From Lachnospiraceae bacterium UBA4316 (lineage in GTDB: Bacteria > Bacillota > Clostridia > Lachnospirales > Lachnospiraceae), in the NCBI GenBank assembly GCA_002394535.1, contig DGUG01000155.1, positions 1 through 6,541 on the forward strand: 6,541 bases of DNA, read 5' to 3'. Of this stretch, positions 1 through 6,343 are shown one piece after another. Position numbers and translations under genes: made by a program. Below the pieces are notes generated by a model, which did not search any database, was not told where the DNA came from, and saw only the letters and a program-made list of their open reading frames with translations. Position 1 is the stretch's first letter; the number at the start of each line of letters is the position of its first letter.

Positions 1-56
1 TTGCTCTTAACAGGAAAGATTGTGAAAGAATTGAGGTTGCGGAGGTAAGAGGATGA
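1..56 (+). CDS. feoA: FeoA-like protein, C-terminal end only (partial, 5' end outside the window)
   Basis: Reading from base 3, the window opens with 17 codons, ALNRKDCERIEVAEVRG, ended by TGA at 54-56. The pattern of an ALxRxD segment followed by an IEV strand matches the last beta strands of FeoA, a small SH3-like cytoplasmic protein that assists the FeoB iron transporter. The TGA overlaps the feoB ATG (53-55), a usual feoA-feoB arrangement that couples translation of the two. The two other forward frames give unconvincing peptides: one ends at base 48 as LLLTGKIVKELRLRR, the other stops almost at once. The identification rests on a short tail plus its position directly before feoB, so it is likely but not certain. 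Confidence 0.7.
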   Translation, partial: ALNRKDCERIEVAEVRG

Positions 57-1888
57 ACTGTATAGCACTGTTGGGTCAACCCAATTCCGGTAAATCTACT
101 GTTTTTAACCAGCTGACAGGGTCCAGACAGCATGTCGGAAACTGGCCGGGCAAGACGGTTGAGAAGAAGGACGGAACATATACCTATAATAACGTGAAAT
201 ACACTCTGGTGGATCTGCCGGGAAGCTACGGCCTGTCCGGTAATTCCGATGAGGAGATCATAACGGAGAAGTTCATAAAGGGTGGTGAGGCAGATCTTGT
301 ATGTGTGCTTGTTGATGCTTCACAGCTTGAGAGAAGCATGTATATGCTTGCTGATTTCGCCTCCATGGATGTCCCTGCTATTTTAATTCTGAATATGATG
401 GATGTTGCTACGGATCAGGGTAAGACGATCAACGACAGATTACTGTCCGAAAGACTGGGGATTCCGGTGCTTCCGTTTACGGCTGCTGACGGCAAGGGTT
501 TTGACGGATTAAGATCGCTTATAGAAAAAGAGCTTAAGGCTCCGCATAAGCTTATTACAAAACCCGAGACGGGTTCAAAAGAGGAAGCGGGAAATCTGAA
601 GTATGCCTGGATAGATGAGATACTTGAAGATGTTACCGAATCGTCGGGAAAGGATTATTCGCTTTCAAAATTTGACAAAATGCTGCTTAAACCCTTCTGG
701 GGCAAGGTAGTTACGATCTGTATCATTCTTGTGGGATTTCTTGCTGCGATGCTTATCATGTCGCCCTTTATGGGCGTGGCAGGTATGCTTCCGGGGCTTC
801 TCGGAACTCCCATTGCAAGCCTTCTTAATGGTATCCATGTTCACCCGTGGCTTGTTTCGGTATTCAGCCTTCTGATACCTAATACACTCTATTTCTGCAT
901 TTCCATGGCTTCATTTGTATTCGGTGTAAACATTGTTTTCGGTTTCCTTGAGGAGATCGGATTTCTTGCAAGAGCAGCTTATCAGTTTGACGGAGCTCTT
1001 TCAAAACTCGGACTTCAGGGGAAGGCCGTGGCTCCGATCCTAATGGGTATGGGATGTACTATCGGAGGAGCGAGCGGAACAAGGGTAATGGATAACTGGG
1101 GACAGAAGATGCTGACCATGATGGTTGTGTGGGCAGTACCTTGCGCATCAATATGGAGTGTTATTCCCGTTATTTCGGGTATGTTCTTCCCGATATGGGG
1201 AACGGCGCTTGTATGCATCGGTATAGTTGCCTACATCTTTGTATTGATGTTTATCGTATCGAAGGTATTCGGAAACAAACTTGTACCGGAAGAGTCGAGA
1301 GCAGGCATGATTATGGAACTTCCTCCCTATCATAAAGCGCATTGGAAATACATAATTAAAGAAGCGTGGATCAAATGCTATGACATGTTTAAGCGTGCGA
1401 TCAAGACTGTAACGCTTGTATCACTTGTTTTCTGGGCGTTTTCATACAGTTCTTCGGGTAATGTGGAGAGCAGCCTTCTGTATAAAGTCGGAACATTCAT
1501 TGAACCGGTAACAAAGTTTTTCGGAATGGGATGGCGTACGTTTATGGCGTTCTTAAGTGCTGCATTTGCCAAGGAAGCTGTACTCGGAACACTTAACGCG
1601 GTATTTGCGGGACAAAGCAACGTGGCGGATGTTGCGTTTAACGCAAGCACAGCAGGAGTTGATACAATGGCGCTTTCGCAAATAATGACTCAGACGATCT
1701 CCGGAGCGGAAGCACTTGCGTTTATGTTTGCCATAACGTTCAGCGTACCTTGCCTTATGGCACTTTCAACAACATTAAAAGAGTCGCATTCACTCAAGTG
1801 GACTCTTAAAACAGCGGGATTTTATATGGGAGCGGCACTTATACTCTCGTGCATTGTATATCATATAGCAGTGCCCTTTATAGGATAG
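53..1888 (+). CDS. feoB: FeoB-family ferrous iron transporter with divergent pore motifs
   Basis: This 611-residue protein should import Fe(II) across the cytoplasmic membrane using an N-terminal cytosolic G-protein domain. The GTPase motifs are clear: G1 GQPNSGKST (8-16), the G2 threonine in GNWPGKTVE (T35), G3 DLPG (54-57) and G4 NMMD (114-117). A linker of about 50 residues leads to a polytopic membrane domain from about residue 220 to the end. Family landmarks there are FLEEIGFLARAAYQFD, the MELPPY motif, AFAKEAVLGTL and a C-terminal VPC (C567). The two pore/gate cysteine motifs are unusual: GCTIGGASGTR (334-344) replaces the common GCNVPA type, and VPCASIWSV (362-370) replaces the common SCSARLPV type. 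The length is at the short end for FeoB but complete. The ATG is fixed by GGAGGT at 41-46, six bases upstream, and by the overlap with the feoA stop. The next gene starts 31 bases downstream, so it lies in the same operon. Family assignment is firm; iron as substrate is inferred. Confidence 0.95.
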   Translation: MNCIALLGQPNSGKSTVFNQLTGSRQHVGNWPGKTVEKKDGTYTYNNVKYTLVDLPGSYGLSGNSDEEIITEKFIKGGEADLVCVLVDASQLERSMYMLADFASMDVPAILILNMMDVATDQGKTINDRLLSERLGIPVLPFTAADGKGFDGLRSLIEKELKAPHKLITKPETGSKEEAGNLKYAWIDEILEDVTESSGKDYSLSKFDKMLLKPFWGKVVTICIILVGFLAAMLIMSPFMGVAGMLPGLLGTPIASLLNGIHVHPWLVSVFSLLIPNTLYFCISMASFVFGVNIVFGFLEEIGFLARAAYQFDGALSKLGLQGKAVAPILMGMGCTIGGASGTRVMDNWGQKMLTMMVVWAVPCASIWSVIPVISGMFFPIWGTALVCIGIVAYIFVLMFIVSKVFGNKLVPEESRAGMIMELPPYHKAHWKYIIKEAWIKCYDMFKRAIKTVTLVSLVFWAFSYSSSGNVESSLLYKVGTFIEPVTKFFGMGWRTFMAFLSAAFAKEAVLGTLNAVFAGQSNVADVAFNASTAGVDTMALSQIMTQTISGAEALAFMFAITFSVPCLMALSTTLKESHSLKWTLKTAGFYMGAALILSCIVYHIAVPFIG

Positions 1889-1919
1889 TATTTTGATATA
1901 TGGATAGGAGGTTTTTAAC

Positions 1920-2180
1920 ATGAAGTTTAAAGGGATTGGATTATTTGCACTGGGAACGTTGTTCGGACTTGAGGGTGTAAAACTTCTCTCATCCAAAGAT
2001 GCCAAGAAAGCATATGCACACTGTACTGCCGGAGTACTTCGGGCAAAGGATGCAGTGCTTGATCAGGTTACGACTTTGCAGGAAAACTGCACTGATATAT
2101 ATGCGGAGGCAAAGTCAATCAACGAGGACAGGGCAAATAAAGATAATGGATCTTGTGAAGAGGATGATTCAAAATCATGA
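1920..2180 (+). CDS. Small DUF6110-like protein, candidate ferrosome accessory (FezA-like position)
   Basis: This 86-residue protein begins with a glycine-rich hydrophobic stretch (about residues 4-22, GIGLFALGTLFGLEGVKLL) that could be a short membrane helix. It is followed by an SSKDAKKAY motif (24-32) and a long charged, probably amphipathic helix (about 25-72, containing HCTAGVLRAKDAVLDQVTTL), and it ends in an acidic, disordered-looking tail. I recognise the pattern as the DUF6110 family of Clostridia, whose biochemical role is not known to me. AGGAGG at 1906-1911, eight bases before the ATG, is the strongest ribosome binding site in the window. The TGA overlaps the ATG of the following ATPase gene (ATGA at 2177-2180), so the two are probably co-produced. 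Small membrane-associated proteins next to P1B-6 ATPases are a feature of ferrosome loci, including fezA-fezB of Clostridioides difficile. Whether this protein is homologous to FezA is inference from position, size and shape. Confidence 0.85.
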   Translation: MKFKGIGLFALGTLFGLEGVKLLSSKDAKKAYAHCTAGVLRAKDAVLDQVTTLQENCTDIYAEAKSINEDRANKDNGSCEEDDSKS

Positions 2181-4255
2181 GATTTGAGATCAAACATGAG
2201 ATTAAGGGGAGACTTAGAATACATCTTCCGATGAAGAAGATGACCTTCCGCGAGGCAGATACGCTTGAGTATTACCTAAACGGCTTTGATGAGATAGGAG
2301 AAGTTAAGGTCTACGAGAGAACAGCCGATGCTGTAATCTATTATGATTGCGGCAGAGGGCGGGTCATAGAAATCGTTAATGATTTTTCGTTTGCTAAGGT
2401 ATCGGTGCCTGAGCGTGTGTTTGAATGCTCGGGAAGAGAACTGTCGGCGGCGTATTATGACCGGCTTGTTACGTCCGTGATACTTCACTACGGTAAGAGA
2501 CTGATAATACCTGTAGATATTCGCAGGATGTGGGTCATTATAAAGCTGTTCAAATATGTATGGCGCGGTATCAGAACTCTCAGAAACAGGCGTTTGCAGG
2601 TTGAATTGCTTGATGCCGTTGCTATAAGTGCAGCCGTGCTTACGAAAGACTACAAAACAGCTTCAAGTGTCATGTTCATGCTTAAAATAGGTGATACACT
2701 GGAAGAGTGGACACATAAACGTTCGGTAGATGATCTGGCACGCAGAATGTCGCTTAATATCGACAAGGTATGGCTTGTTACGGATTCCGGCGAAGTATTG
2801 ACGGATTCGTCTGATGTTGTTTGTGGTGACAAAGTCGTTGTCAGAATGGGCAACATGATCCCCTTCGACGGCGAAGTGGTATCGGGAGAGGCGATGGTCA
2901 ATCAGGCCACTATGACAGGGGAATCCGCTGCTGTACGTAAATGTGAAAATATGAGCGTATTTGCGGGAACTGTTGTCGAGGAAGGAGAAATAACGATCAA
3001 GGTAACGCAGACGGAAGGATGCGGGCGGTTTGACAAGATCGTCAGGATGATAGAGGAGTCCGAAAAGCTCAAGTCTTCACTGGAGGGTAAAGCAGAGAGG
3101 CTTGCAGATAAGCTTGTGCCGTATACTTTCCTTGCGTCCGCGCTCACGTATCTTATCGGAAGGGATATTAACAAAGCGGTATCGGTTCTTATGGTTGATT
3201 ATTCATGTGCACTTAAGATGTCGATGCCGATATCGGTACTGTCTGCGATAAAGGAGGCCTCAGGATACGATATTACCGTTAAGGGCGGTAAATTCCTGGA
3301 AGCGATTGCAGAGGCGGATACGATAGTGTTCGACAAAACGGGAACTCTAACAAAGGCTGCGCCAACCGTTGTATCAGTCGTTTCTTTTAACGGTGAATCG
3401 GAAGATGAGCTGCTAAGACAGGCGGCATGCCTTGAGGAACATTTTCCACATTCTGTTGCGGGCGCGGTAGTGGATGCGGCCAATGCCAAGGGCCTGCTTC
3501 ACGATGAACTTCACACAAAGGTGGAGTATATCGTAGCTCACGGAATAGTGTCGACTATTGATAATGTAAGGGCGGTAATAGGAAGTTACCACTTTGTGTT
3601 TGAGGATGAGAATGTGTCTGTGCCTGAGGATAGGCGTGAGCAATTCGAATCCCTCCCGGACGAGTATTCACATCTCTATTTTGCCAAGGACGGAGTATTG
3701 TCTGCATGCATTTTGATCGAAGACCCTATGAGAGATGAGGTTACGGATGTCGTTAATGAACTTCGCGGCCAGGGATTTTCTCATATTGTGATGATGACAG
3801 GCGACAGTGAGAGAACTGCGGCCAGGATAGCTTCCGATGCAGGCATAAGTGAGTATTACGCTGAGGTTCTTCCGGAGGATAAGGCAAAGTATATCGAAAA
3901 GGCAAAAGCAGAAGGAAGACGTGTGATCATGGTAGGAGATGGTATCAACGATTCTCCTGCACTTTCCGTATCTGATGCAGGTATAGCGATAAGCGAGGGA
4001 GCCGAAATCGCAAGGCAGATAGCGGATATCACCATCAGCTCGTCCGATCTTTACAACATAGTTACTTTAAGAAAAATCAGTACTCTGCTTATGAAGCGGA
4101 TCGGATTTAATTACAGGACAATAGTCGGGTTTAATACTGCGCTTATCTTAATGGGTATAGCCGGACTGATAACTCCGGCAACTTCAGCAATGCTCCATAA
4201 CGGCTCCACTATAGCACTTGGACTTAAGAGTATGACCGATCTGATACATGAATAG
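2177..4255 (+). CDS. Heavy-metal P1B-type ATPase, P1B-6-like (candidate FezB-type ferrosome ATPase)
   Basis: This complete 692-residue P-type ATPase should move a transition metal, probably iron, across a membrane at the cost of ATP. Residues 1 to about 75 form an HMA2-like domain with KGRLRIHL (10-17) and no CxxC, unlike copper or zinc pumps. Membrane segments precede the actuator motif TGES (247-250) and flank the ion-path motif DYSCALKMSMP, with SCA at 343-345 instead of CPC, CPH, SPC or TPC. The phosphorylation site is DKTGT (D386). The nucleotide domain carries HFPHS (422-426), the usual HP variant, then TGD (541-543) and GDGIND (587-592). The C-terminal helices contain HNGSTI. All catalytic residues are present, so the pump should be active. 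SCA is the signature of subgroup P1B-6, which includes FezB of ferrosome organelles. The start overlaps the previous stop by four bases, and a weak AAGAGGA lies at 2158-2164. The P1B class is certain; subgroup 6 is likely; iron and an organelle are inferred from the neighbours. Confidence 0.93.
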   Translation: MRFEIKHEIKGRLRIHLPMKKMTFREADTLEYYLNGFDEIGEVKVYERTADAVIYYDCGRGRVIEIVNDFSFAKVSVPERVFECSGRELSAAYYDRLVTSVILHYGKRLIIPVDIRRMWVIIKLFKYVWRGIRTLRNRRLQVELLDAVAISAAVLTKDYKTASSVMFMLKIGDTLEEWTHKRSVDDLARRMSLNIDKVWLVTDSGEVLTDSSDVVCGDKVVVRMGNMIPFDGEVVSGEAMVNQATMTGESAAVRKCENMSVFAGTVVEEGEITIKVTQTEGCGRFDKIVRMIEESEKLKSSLEGKAERLADKLVPYTFLASALTYLIGRDINKAVSVLMVDYSCALKMSMPISVLSAIKEASGYDITVKGGKFLEAIAEADTIVFDKTGTLTKAAPTVVSVVSFNGESEDELLRQAACLEEHFPHSVAGAVVDAANAKGLLHDELHTKVEYIVAHGIVSTIDNVRAVIGSYHFVFEDENVSVPEDRREQFESLPDEYSHLYFAKDGVLSACILIEDPMRDEVTDVVNELRGQGFSHIVMMTGDSERTAARIASDAGISEYYAEVLPEDKAKYIEKAKAEGRRVIMVGDGINDSPALSVSDAGIAISEGAEIARQIADITISSSDLYNIVTLRKISTLLMKRIGFNYRTIVGFNTALILMGIAGLITPATSAMLHNGSTIALGLKSMTDLIHE

Positions 4256-4294
4256 AAACAATGAAGAAAAGGGAAAGTATTTACGGATACATAA

Positions 4295-4310
4295 GTTAGC
4301 ATATGTTAAC
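4295..4310. promoter_or_regulatory. Candidate metal-regulator operator, GTTAG-N6-TTAAC inverted repeat
   Basis: The sequence GTTAGCATATGTTAAC is a nearly perfect 16-base inverted repeat; only the fifth pair is not Watson-Crick (G opposite T). It lies between the ATPase stop and the DUF3793-like remnant, 14 bases before the remnant's ATG. Half-sites GTTAG and TTAAC at this spacing recur at 6344-6359 in front of another gene. The half-sites resemble the GTTAG/CTAAC core of DtxR-type operators. The assignment to a metal regulator is inference, and no good promoter is visible around this copy. Confidence 0.4.
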
Positions 4311-4324
4311 GCACGCATTGCAAA

Positions 4325-4426
4325 ATGATTAGAGAAGCATTGGTTGAACACTGTGCGCCCACTCTTGCCGGAATTAAGACGGGGAGTATATGCACCAAAC
4401 ATGGTCGTAAATACGGAAGAAAATAG
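4325..4426 (+). pseudogene. DUF3793-like N-terminal remnant (33 codons)
   Basis: An open frame of 33 codons starts at ATG 4325. Its first 22 residues, including VEHCAPTLAGIKTGS, match the very conserved start of DUF3793 proteins, which as I recall are roughly 200 residues long in Clostridia. After that the frame turns into a basic tail, CTKHGRKYGRK, and stops at TAG 4424-4426, directly before a terminator. No later part of a DUF3793 protein is visible in the following 80 bases. The simplest reading is a gene that lost its body by deletion. A functional short peptide cannot be excluded, but no good ribosome binding site is seen. The function of full-length DUF3793 is not established; members often occur near iron or flavodoxin genes. 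Confidence 0.5.
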
Positions 4427-4454
4427 GGCCGTGCATTTTGCACGGCCTTTATTT
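4427..4454 (+). terminator. Rho-independent terminator ending the feo/P-ATPase operon
   Basis: A perfect 8-bp stem GGCCGTGC (4427-4434) and GCACGGCC (4440-4447) encloses the loop ATTTT. It is followed by TTTATTTT, with one A breaking the T-run. G4426-T4448 and A4425-T4449 could lengthen the stem by two pairs. It follows the DUF3793-like remnant and is the first strong terminator after feoB, so transcripts from the iron operon probably end here. Confidence 0.85.
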
Positions 4455-4465
4455 TGGTGTATAAT
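4437..4465 (+). promoter_or_regulatory. Sigma-A type promoter for the downstream three-gene unit
   Basis: A perfect -10 box TATAAT lies at 4460-4465. Seventeen bases upstream is TTTGCA (4437-4442), which matches four of six bases of TTGACA, so spacing is optimal. The -35 lies in the loop and right arm of the terminator stem, so the end of one unit and the start of the next are physically merged. Initiation would be near 4472, giving a leader of just under 40 bases before the ATG at 4510. Confidence 0.6.
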
Positions 4466-4509
4466 CTCTTTGGGTTAAAATAGGGCCAGCGGGGTGGACG
4501 ATAACCGAA

Positions 4510-5199
4510 ATGACAGATGAGATCAGAACAAGGGAGGATCTTGTTGCAGTTGTAAATGAGATAGGCTTTCTGCCGTTTTTTGCATGCAGGATAGAGGGAT
4601 TTTCTCTTGAAGACAATATTTCATATGATGCATGGTATCAGGGGCGGTGGAGCGGCAAGATTCACTGGGATGCATGGGACTGGAAAGGACAGGTTCTTCA
4701 AAACAGAGAACTTGTCTATGGAAAGTTCTTTGAAAAAAAGGCAGGCTTTATAAGTCTGCAGCTGTGGCCGGACTTCTGTAATTATCGACGGGAGGGATAT
4801 GATTTTGACGCCAGATTTGATGACGGTCTTGCATCATATAAGGATAAAGGCGTTGTGGACTATATTACCGGCGTCGGTGCAACGCTGACAAAAGATATCA
4901 AGGATAGCCTCAATTATAATAAGGGCGGAAACAAAGGATTTGAGACGGTTATAAGCAGACTTCAGATGGAGACCTACGTCGTTCCCATAAACTATGAGTA
5001 CAGCAAACGGAAAAACGGTGACGAATACGGCTGGGGCAACTGCAGATATGATATTGCTGAGAAGTACTGGGGTGATAAGCTGTGCAGATCGGCATACAAA
5101 AGAAGTCCGCAGGAGTCTTTGAACAGGATATTGATGCATGTCCTAAAAACACTTCCGGGACTGGATGAGGATGAACTAAGAGCATTGCTGAAAGGTTAG
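4510..5199 (+). CDS. AlkZ-related family protein, function unknown
   Basis: This 229-residue soluble protein has no signal peptide or membrane segment. Conserved-looking blocks are EIGFLPFF (17-24), WDWKG (56-60), YGKFFEKKAGFIS (70-82), an aromatic and acidic block with WPDFCNYRR and GYDFDARFDDGLA (86-108), GGNKGFETVISRLQMETYVV (139-158) and YGWG (173-176). I recognise this pattern as the widespread protein family that databases call AlkZ-related, named after a DNA glycosylase of interstrand crosslinks. Whether this short form has any glycosylase activity is unknown, and I cannot point to catalytic residues. The ATG at 4510 has only a weak, distant GGGGTGG (4491-4497) before it. The gene is first in a unit with the CD1871A-like and iron-sulfur genes, 20 bases upstream of the former. 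A role in iron biology would be guesswork; the gene itself is convincing. Confidence 0.75.
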   Translation: MTDEIRTREDLVAVVNEIGFLPFFACRIEGFSLEDNISYDAWYQGRWSGKIHWDAWDWKGQVLQNRELVYGKFFEKKAGFISLQLWPDFCNYRREGYDFDARFDDGLASYKDKGVVDYITGVGATLTKDIKDSLNYNKGGNKGFETVISRLQMETYVVPINYEYSKRKNGDEYGWGNCRYDIAEKYWGDKLCRSAYKRSPQESLNRILMHVLKTLPGLDEDELRALLKG

Positions 5200-5205
5200 T
5201 GCGGT

Positions 5206-5212
5206 AAAGGAG
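5206..5212 (+). promoter_or_regulatory. Ribosome binding site AAAGGAG that sets a GTG start
   Basis: AAAGGAG lies seven bases before GTG at 5220. It supports the GTG start of the small CxxC peptide, whose frame has no ATG until near its end. Confidence 0.7.
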
Positions 5213-5219
5213 TTATTAA

Positions 5220-5366
5220 GTGAAAAGAGAAGTTCCTCTTAAAGTGACGATCATATTGATTCCTCTTGCCATAGCGCTGTGCGCGCTTGGAGTATATCGC
5301 GGAGAGGTGGCGATAGTGCTGAACAAAGCCATCAATATATGTATGGAGTGTATCGGCCTTGGATAA
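5220..5366 (+). CDS. CD1871A-like small CxxC membrane peptide
   Basis: This 48-residue gene starts at GTG. The product has a short basic N-terminus (KRE), one membrane helix (about residues 7-25, LKVTIILIPLAIALCALGV), then YRGEVAIVLNKAINI and a C-terminal CMECIGLG with the CxxC at C41 and C44. I recognise the YRGEV plus C-x-E-C-I-G-x-G ending as the CD1871A family of Clostridia, a family defined by this motif with no proven function. The CxxC could bind an iron-sulfur cluster or act in thiol redox chemistry at the membrane. It starts 20 bases after the AlkZ-related gene, and its last eight bases overlap the next gene, which suggests that it works with that iron-sulfur membrane protein. It is short and easily missed by gene callers. 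Confidence 0.82.
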   Translation: MKREVPLKVTIILIPLAIALCALGVYRGEVAIVLNKAINICMECIGLG

Positions 5367-6279
5367 AACCTATCGGAACAAGAAAGCACGGAAGGCTGCC
5401 GGGTTTCGCAAGGCGGTTCAGTTCGGCTGGGGAATACTGACAAATTCATATATTAAAGGCTTTATGCCGGGAAATCCGGCCATATACCGGGGAAAACTAA
5501 AAAAGATATGTGTTCCCGGGATGAACTGCTATTCGTGCCCGGGAGCGCTTGGATCCTGTCCGATAGGGTCCATGCAGGCTATATTTGACAACAGAACAAG
5601 AGGCATAGGAGCGTATGTAATAGGCTATCTGTCTGTTATAGGGCTGTTCCTGGGCCGTTTTGTGTGTGCATGGCTGTGCCTTTTCGGTTTGATCCAGGAG
5701 TTGTTATATATGATTCCGACACCTAAGCTTACCGTGCCGGAAAAGGCAGACAAAGGGCTTCGCTACTTGAAATACGTGATATTGCTTGTAATGGTATTTC
5801 TGCTGCCGTTTTTTTACAGAACCGGGTATGGGGCGGGGGAACCGTTTTTCTGTAAATATATATGCCCTGTAGGTACACTTGAAGGCGGAATCCCGCTTGT
5901 ACTTCTGAACAGCACGATGAGAGGAGCTTTGGGCTGGCTGTTTCGCTGGAAGTTTCTGCTGTTGATTTTTTGTATCGCCTCATCGGTATTTATCTACAGA
6001 CCGTTTTGTAAATACATTTGTCCACTGGGAGCTTTTTACGGACTTTTTCAGAAAGTAAGCCTGATCCGCATGCGTGTGGATGAAGAGAAATGCGTGGATT
6101 GCGGTATATGCGCCAAGGCCTGCAAGATGAGGGTTGATCCGAGAAAGACGCCCAACAGTAATGAATGTATCCGTTGCAGAGATTGTATCAATGCCTGCCC
6201 TATGCATGCACTATCCATGAATATCGGTCCCGGACAGGGGACTGTTTCGAAACCGAAGACGCAAAATATAATAGATTAA
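5359..6279 (+). CDS. 4Fe-4S membrane protein, NapH/FixG-like
   Basis: This 306-residue integral membrane iron-sulfur protein should pass electrons to or from a partner at the cytoplasmic membrane. Near the N-terminus is a cysteine cluster CVPGMNCYSCPGALGSCP (C51, C57, C60, C67). Hydrophobic segments lie at about 84-117 (with C103 and C107), 136-152 and 190-213. Two CxxxCP motifs, FFCKYICPVG (C165, C169) and FCKYICPLG (C217, C221), are typical of the NapH/FixG/RsxB-like group. A C-terminal ferredoxin domain has two complete cluster motifs, C245-C248-C251-C255 and C270-C273-C276-C280. The start is TTG at 5359, inside the end of the previous gene, with GGAG at 5345-5348. An internal ATG (M36) would still leave the cysteines intact, but the TTG keeps a plausible basic N-terminus. 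Its redox partner is not visible. The family is clear; the specific pathway is unknown. Confidence 0.9.
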   Translation: MDKTYRNKKARKAAGFRKAVQFGWGILTNSYIKGFMPGNPAIYRGKLKKICVPGMNCYSCPGALGSCPIGSMQAIFDNRTRGIGAYVIGYLSVIGLFLGRFVCAWLCLFGLIQELLYMIPTPKLTVPEKADKGLRYLKYVILLVMVFLLPFFYRTGYGAGEPFFCKYICPVGTLEGGIPLVLLNSTMRGALGWLFRWKFLLLIFCIASSVFIYRPFCKYICPLGAFYGLFQKVSLIRMRVDEEKCVDCGICAKACKMRVDPRKTPNSNECIRCRDCINACPMHALSMNIGPGQGTVSKPKTQNIID

Positions 6280-6309
6280 AACAAGCTGCCCGTTTTTTCG
6301 TTCGCATTA

Positions 6310-6338
6310 TAGACAGAGATGCAAACGAGTGTTATTAT
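6310..6338 (+). promoter_or_regulatory. Promoter of the last gene
   Basis: TAGACA (6310-6315; five of six bases of TTGACA) and TATTAT (6333-6338; five of six of TATAAT) are separated by exactly 17 bases. Transcription would start near 6345, inside the operator that follows, leaving an untranslated leader of roughly 95 bases before the ATG at 6442. No clear intrinsic terminator for the preceding gene is seen between 6280 and 6310. Confidence 0.6.
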
Positions 6339-6343
6339 ATGAT

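Noticed and set aside
1999..2187. Forward 62-codon frame overlapping the DUF6110-like gene
   Set aside because: It overlaps almost the whole of the DUF6110-like gene, which has the strong ribosome binding site, the recognised family pattern and the ATGA overlap with the ATPase gene.
3199..3489. Reverse-strand frame of 96 codons rich in Ser, Ala and Thr
   Set aside because: It is antisense to the phosphorylation region of the P-type ATPase, including DKTGT; its composition reflects the complement of that gene.
4261..4299. 12-codon open frame starting MKKRESIYG after the ATPase
   Set aside because: Too short, no ribosome binding site and no recognised pattern.
4834..5185. Reverse-strand open frames of 78 and 101 codons under the AlkZ-related gene
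   Set aside because: They lie wholly inside a well-conserved forward gene, have no recognisable family and no convincing ribosome binding site; they are shadow frames.
6277..6299. Possible terminator after the iron-sulfur protein (AAAAC ... GTTTTTT)
   Set aside because: The stem would be five weak pairs, mostly A-T, with a nine-base loop; this is too unstable to call.
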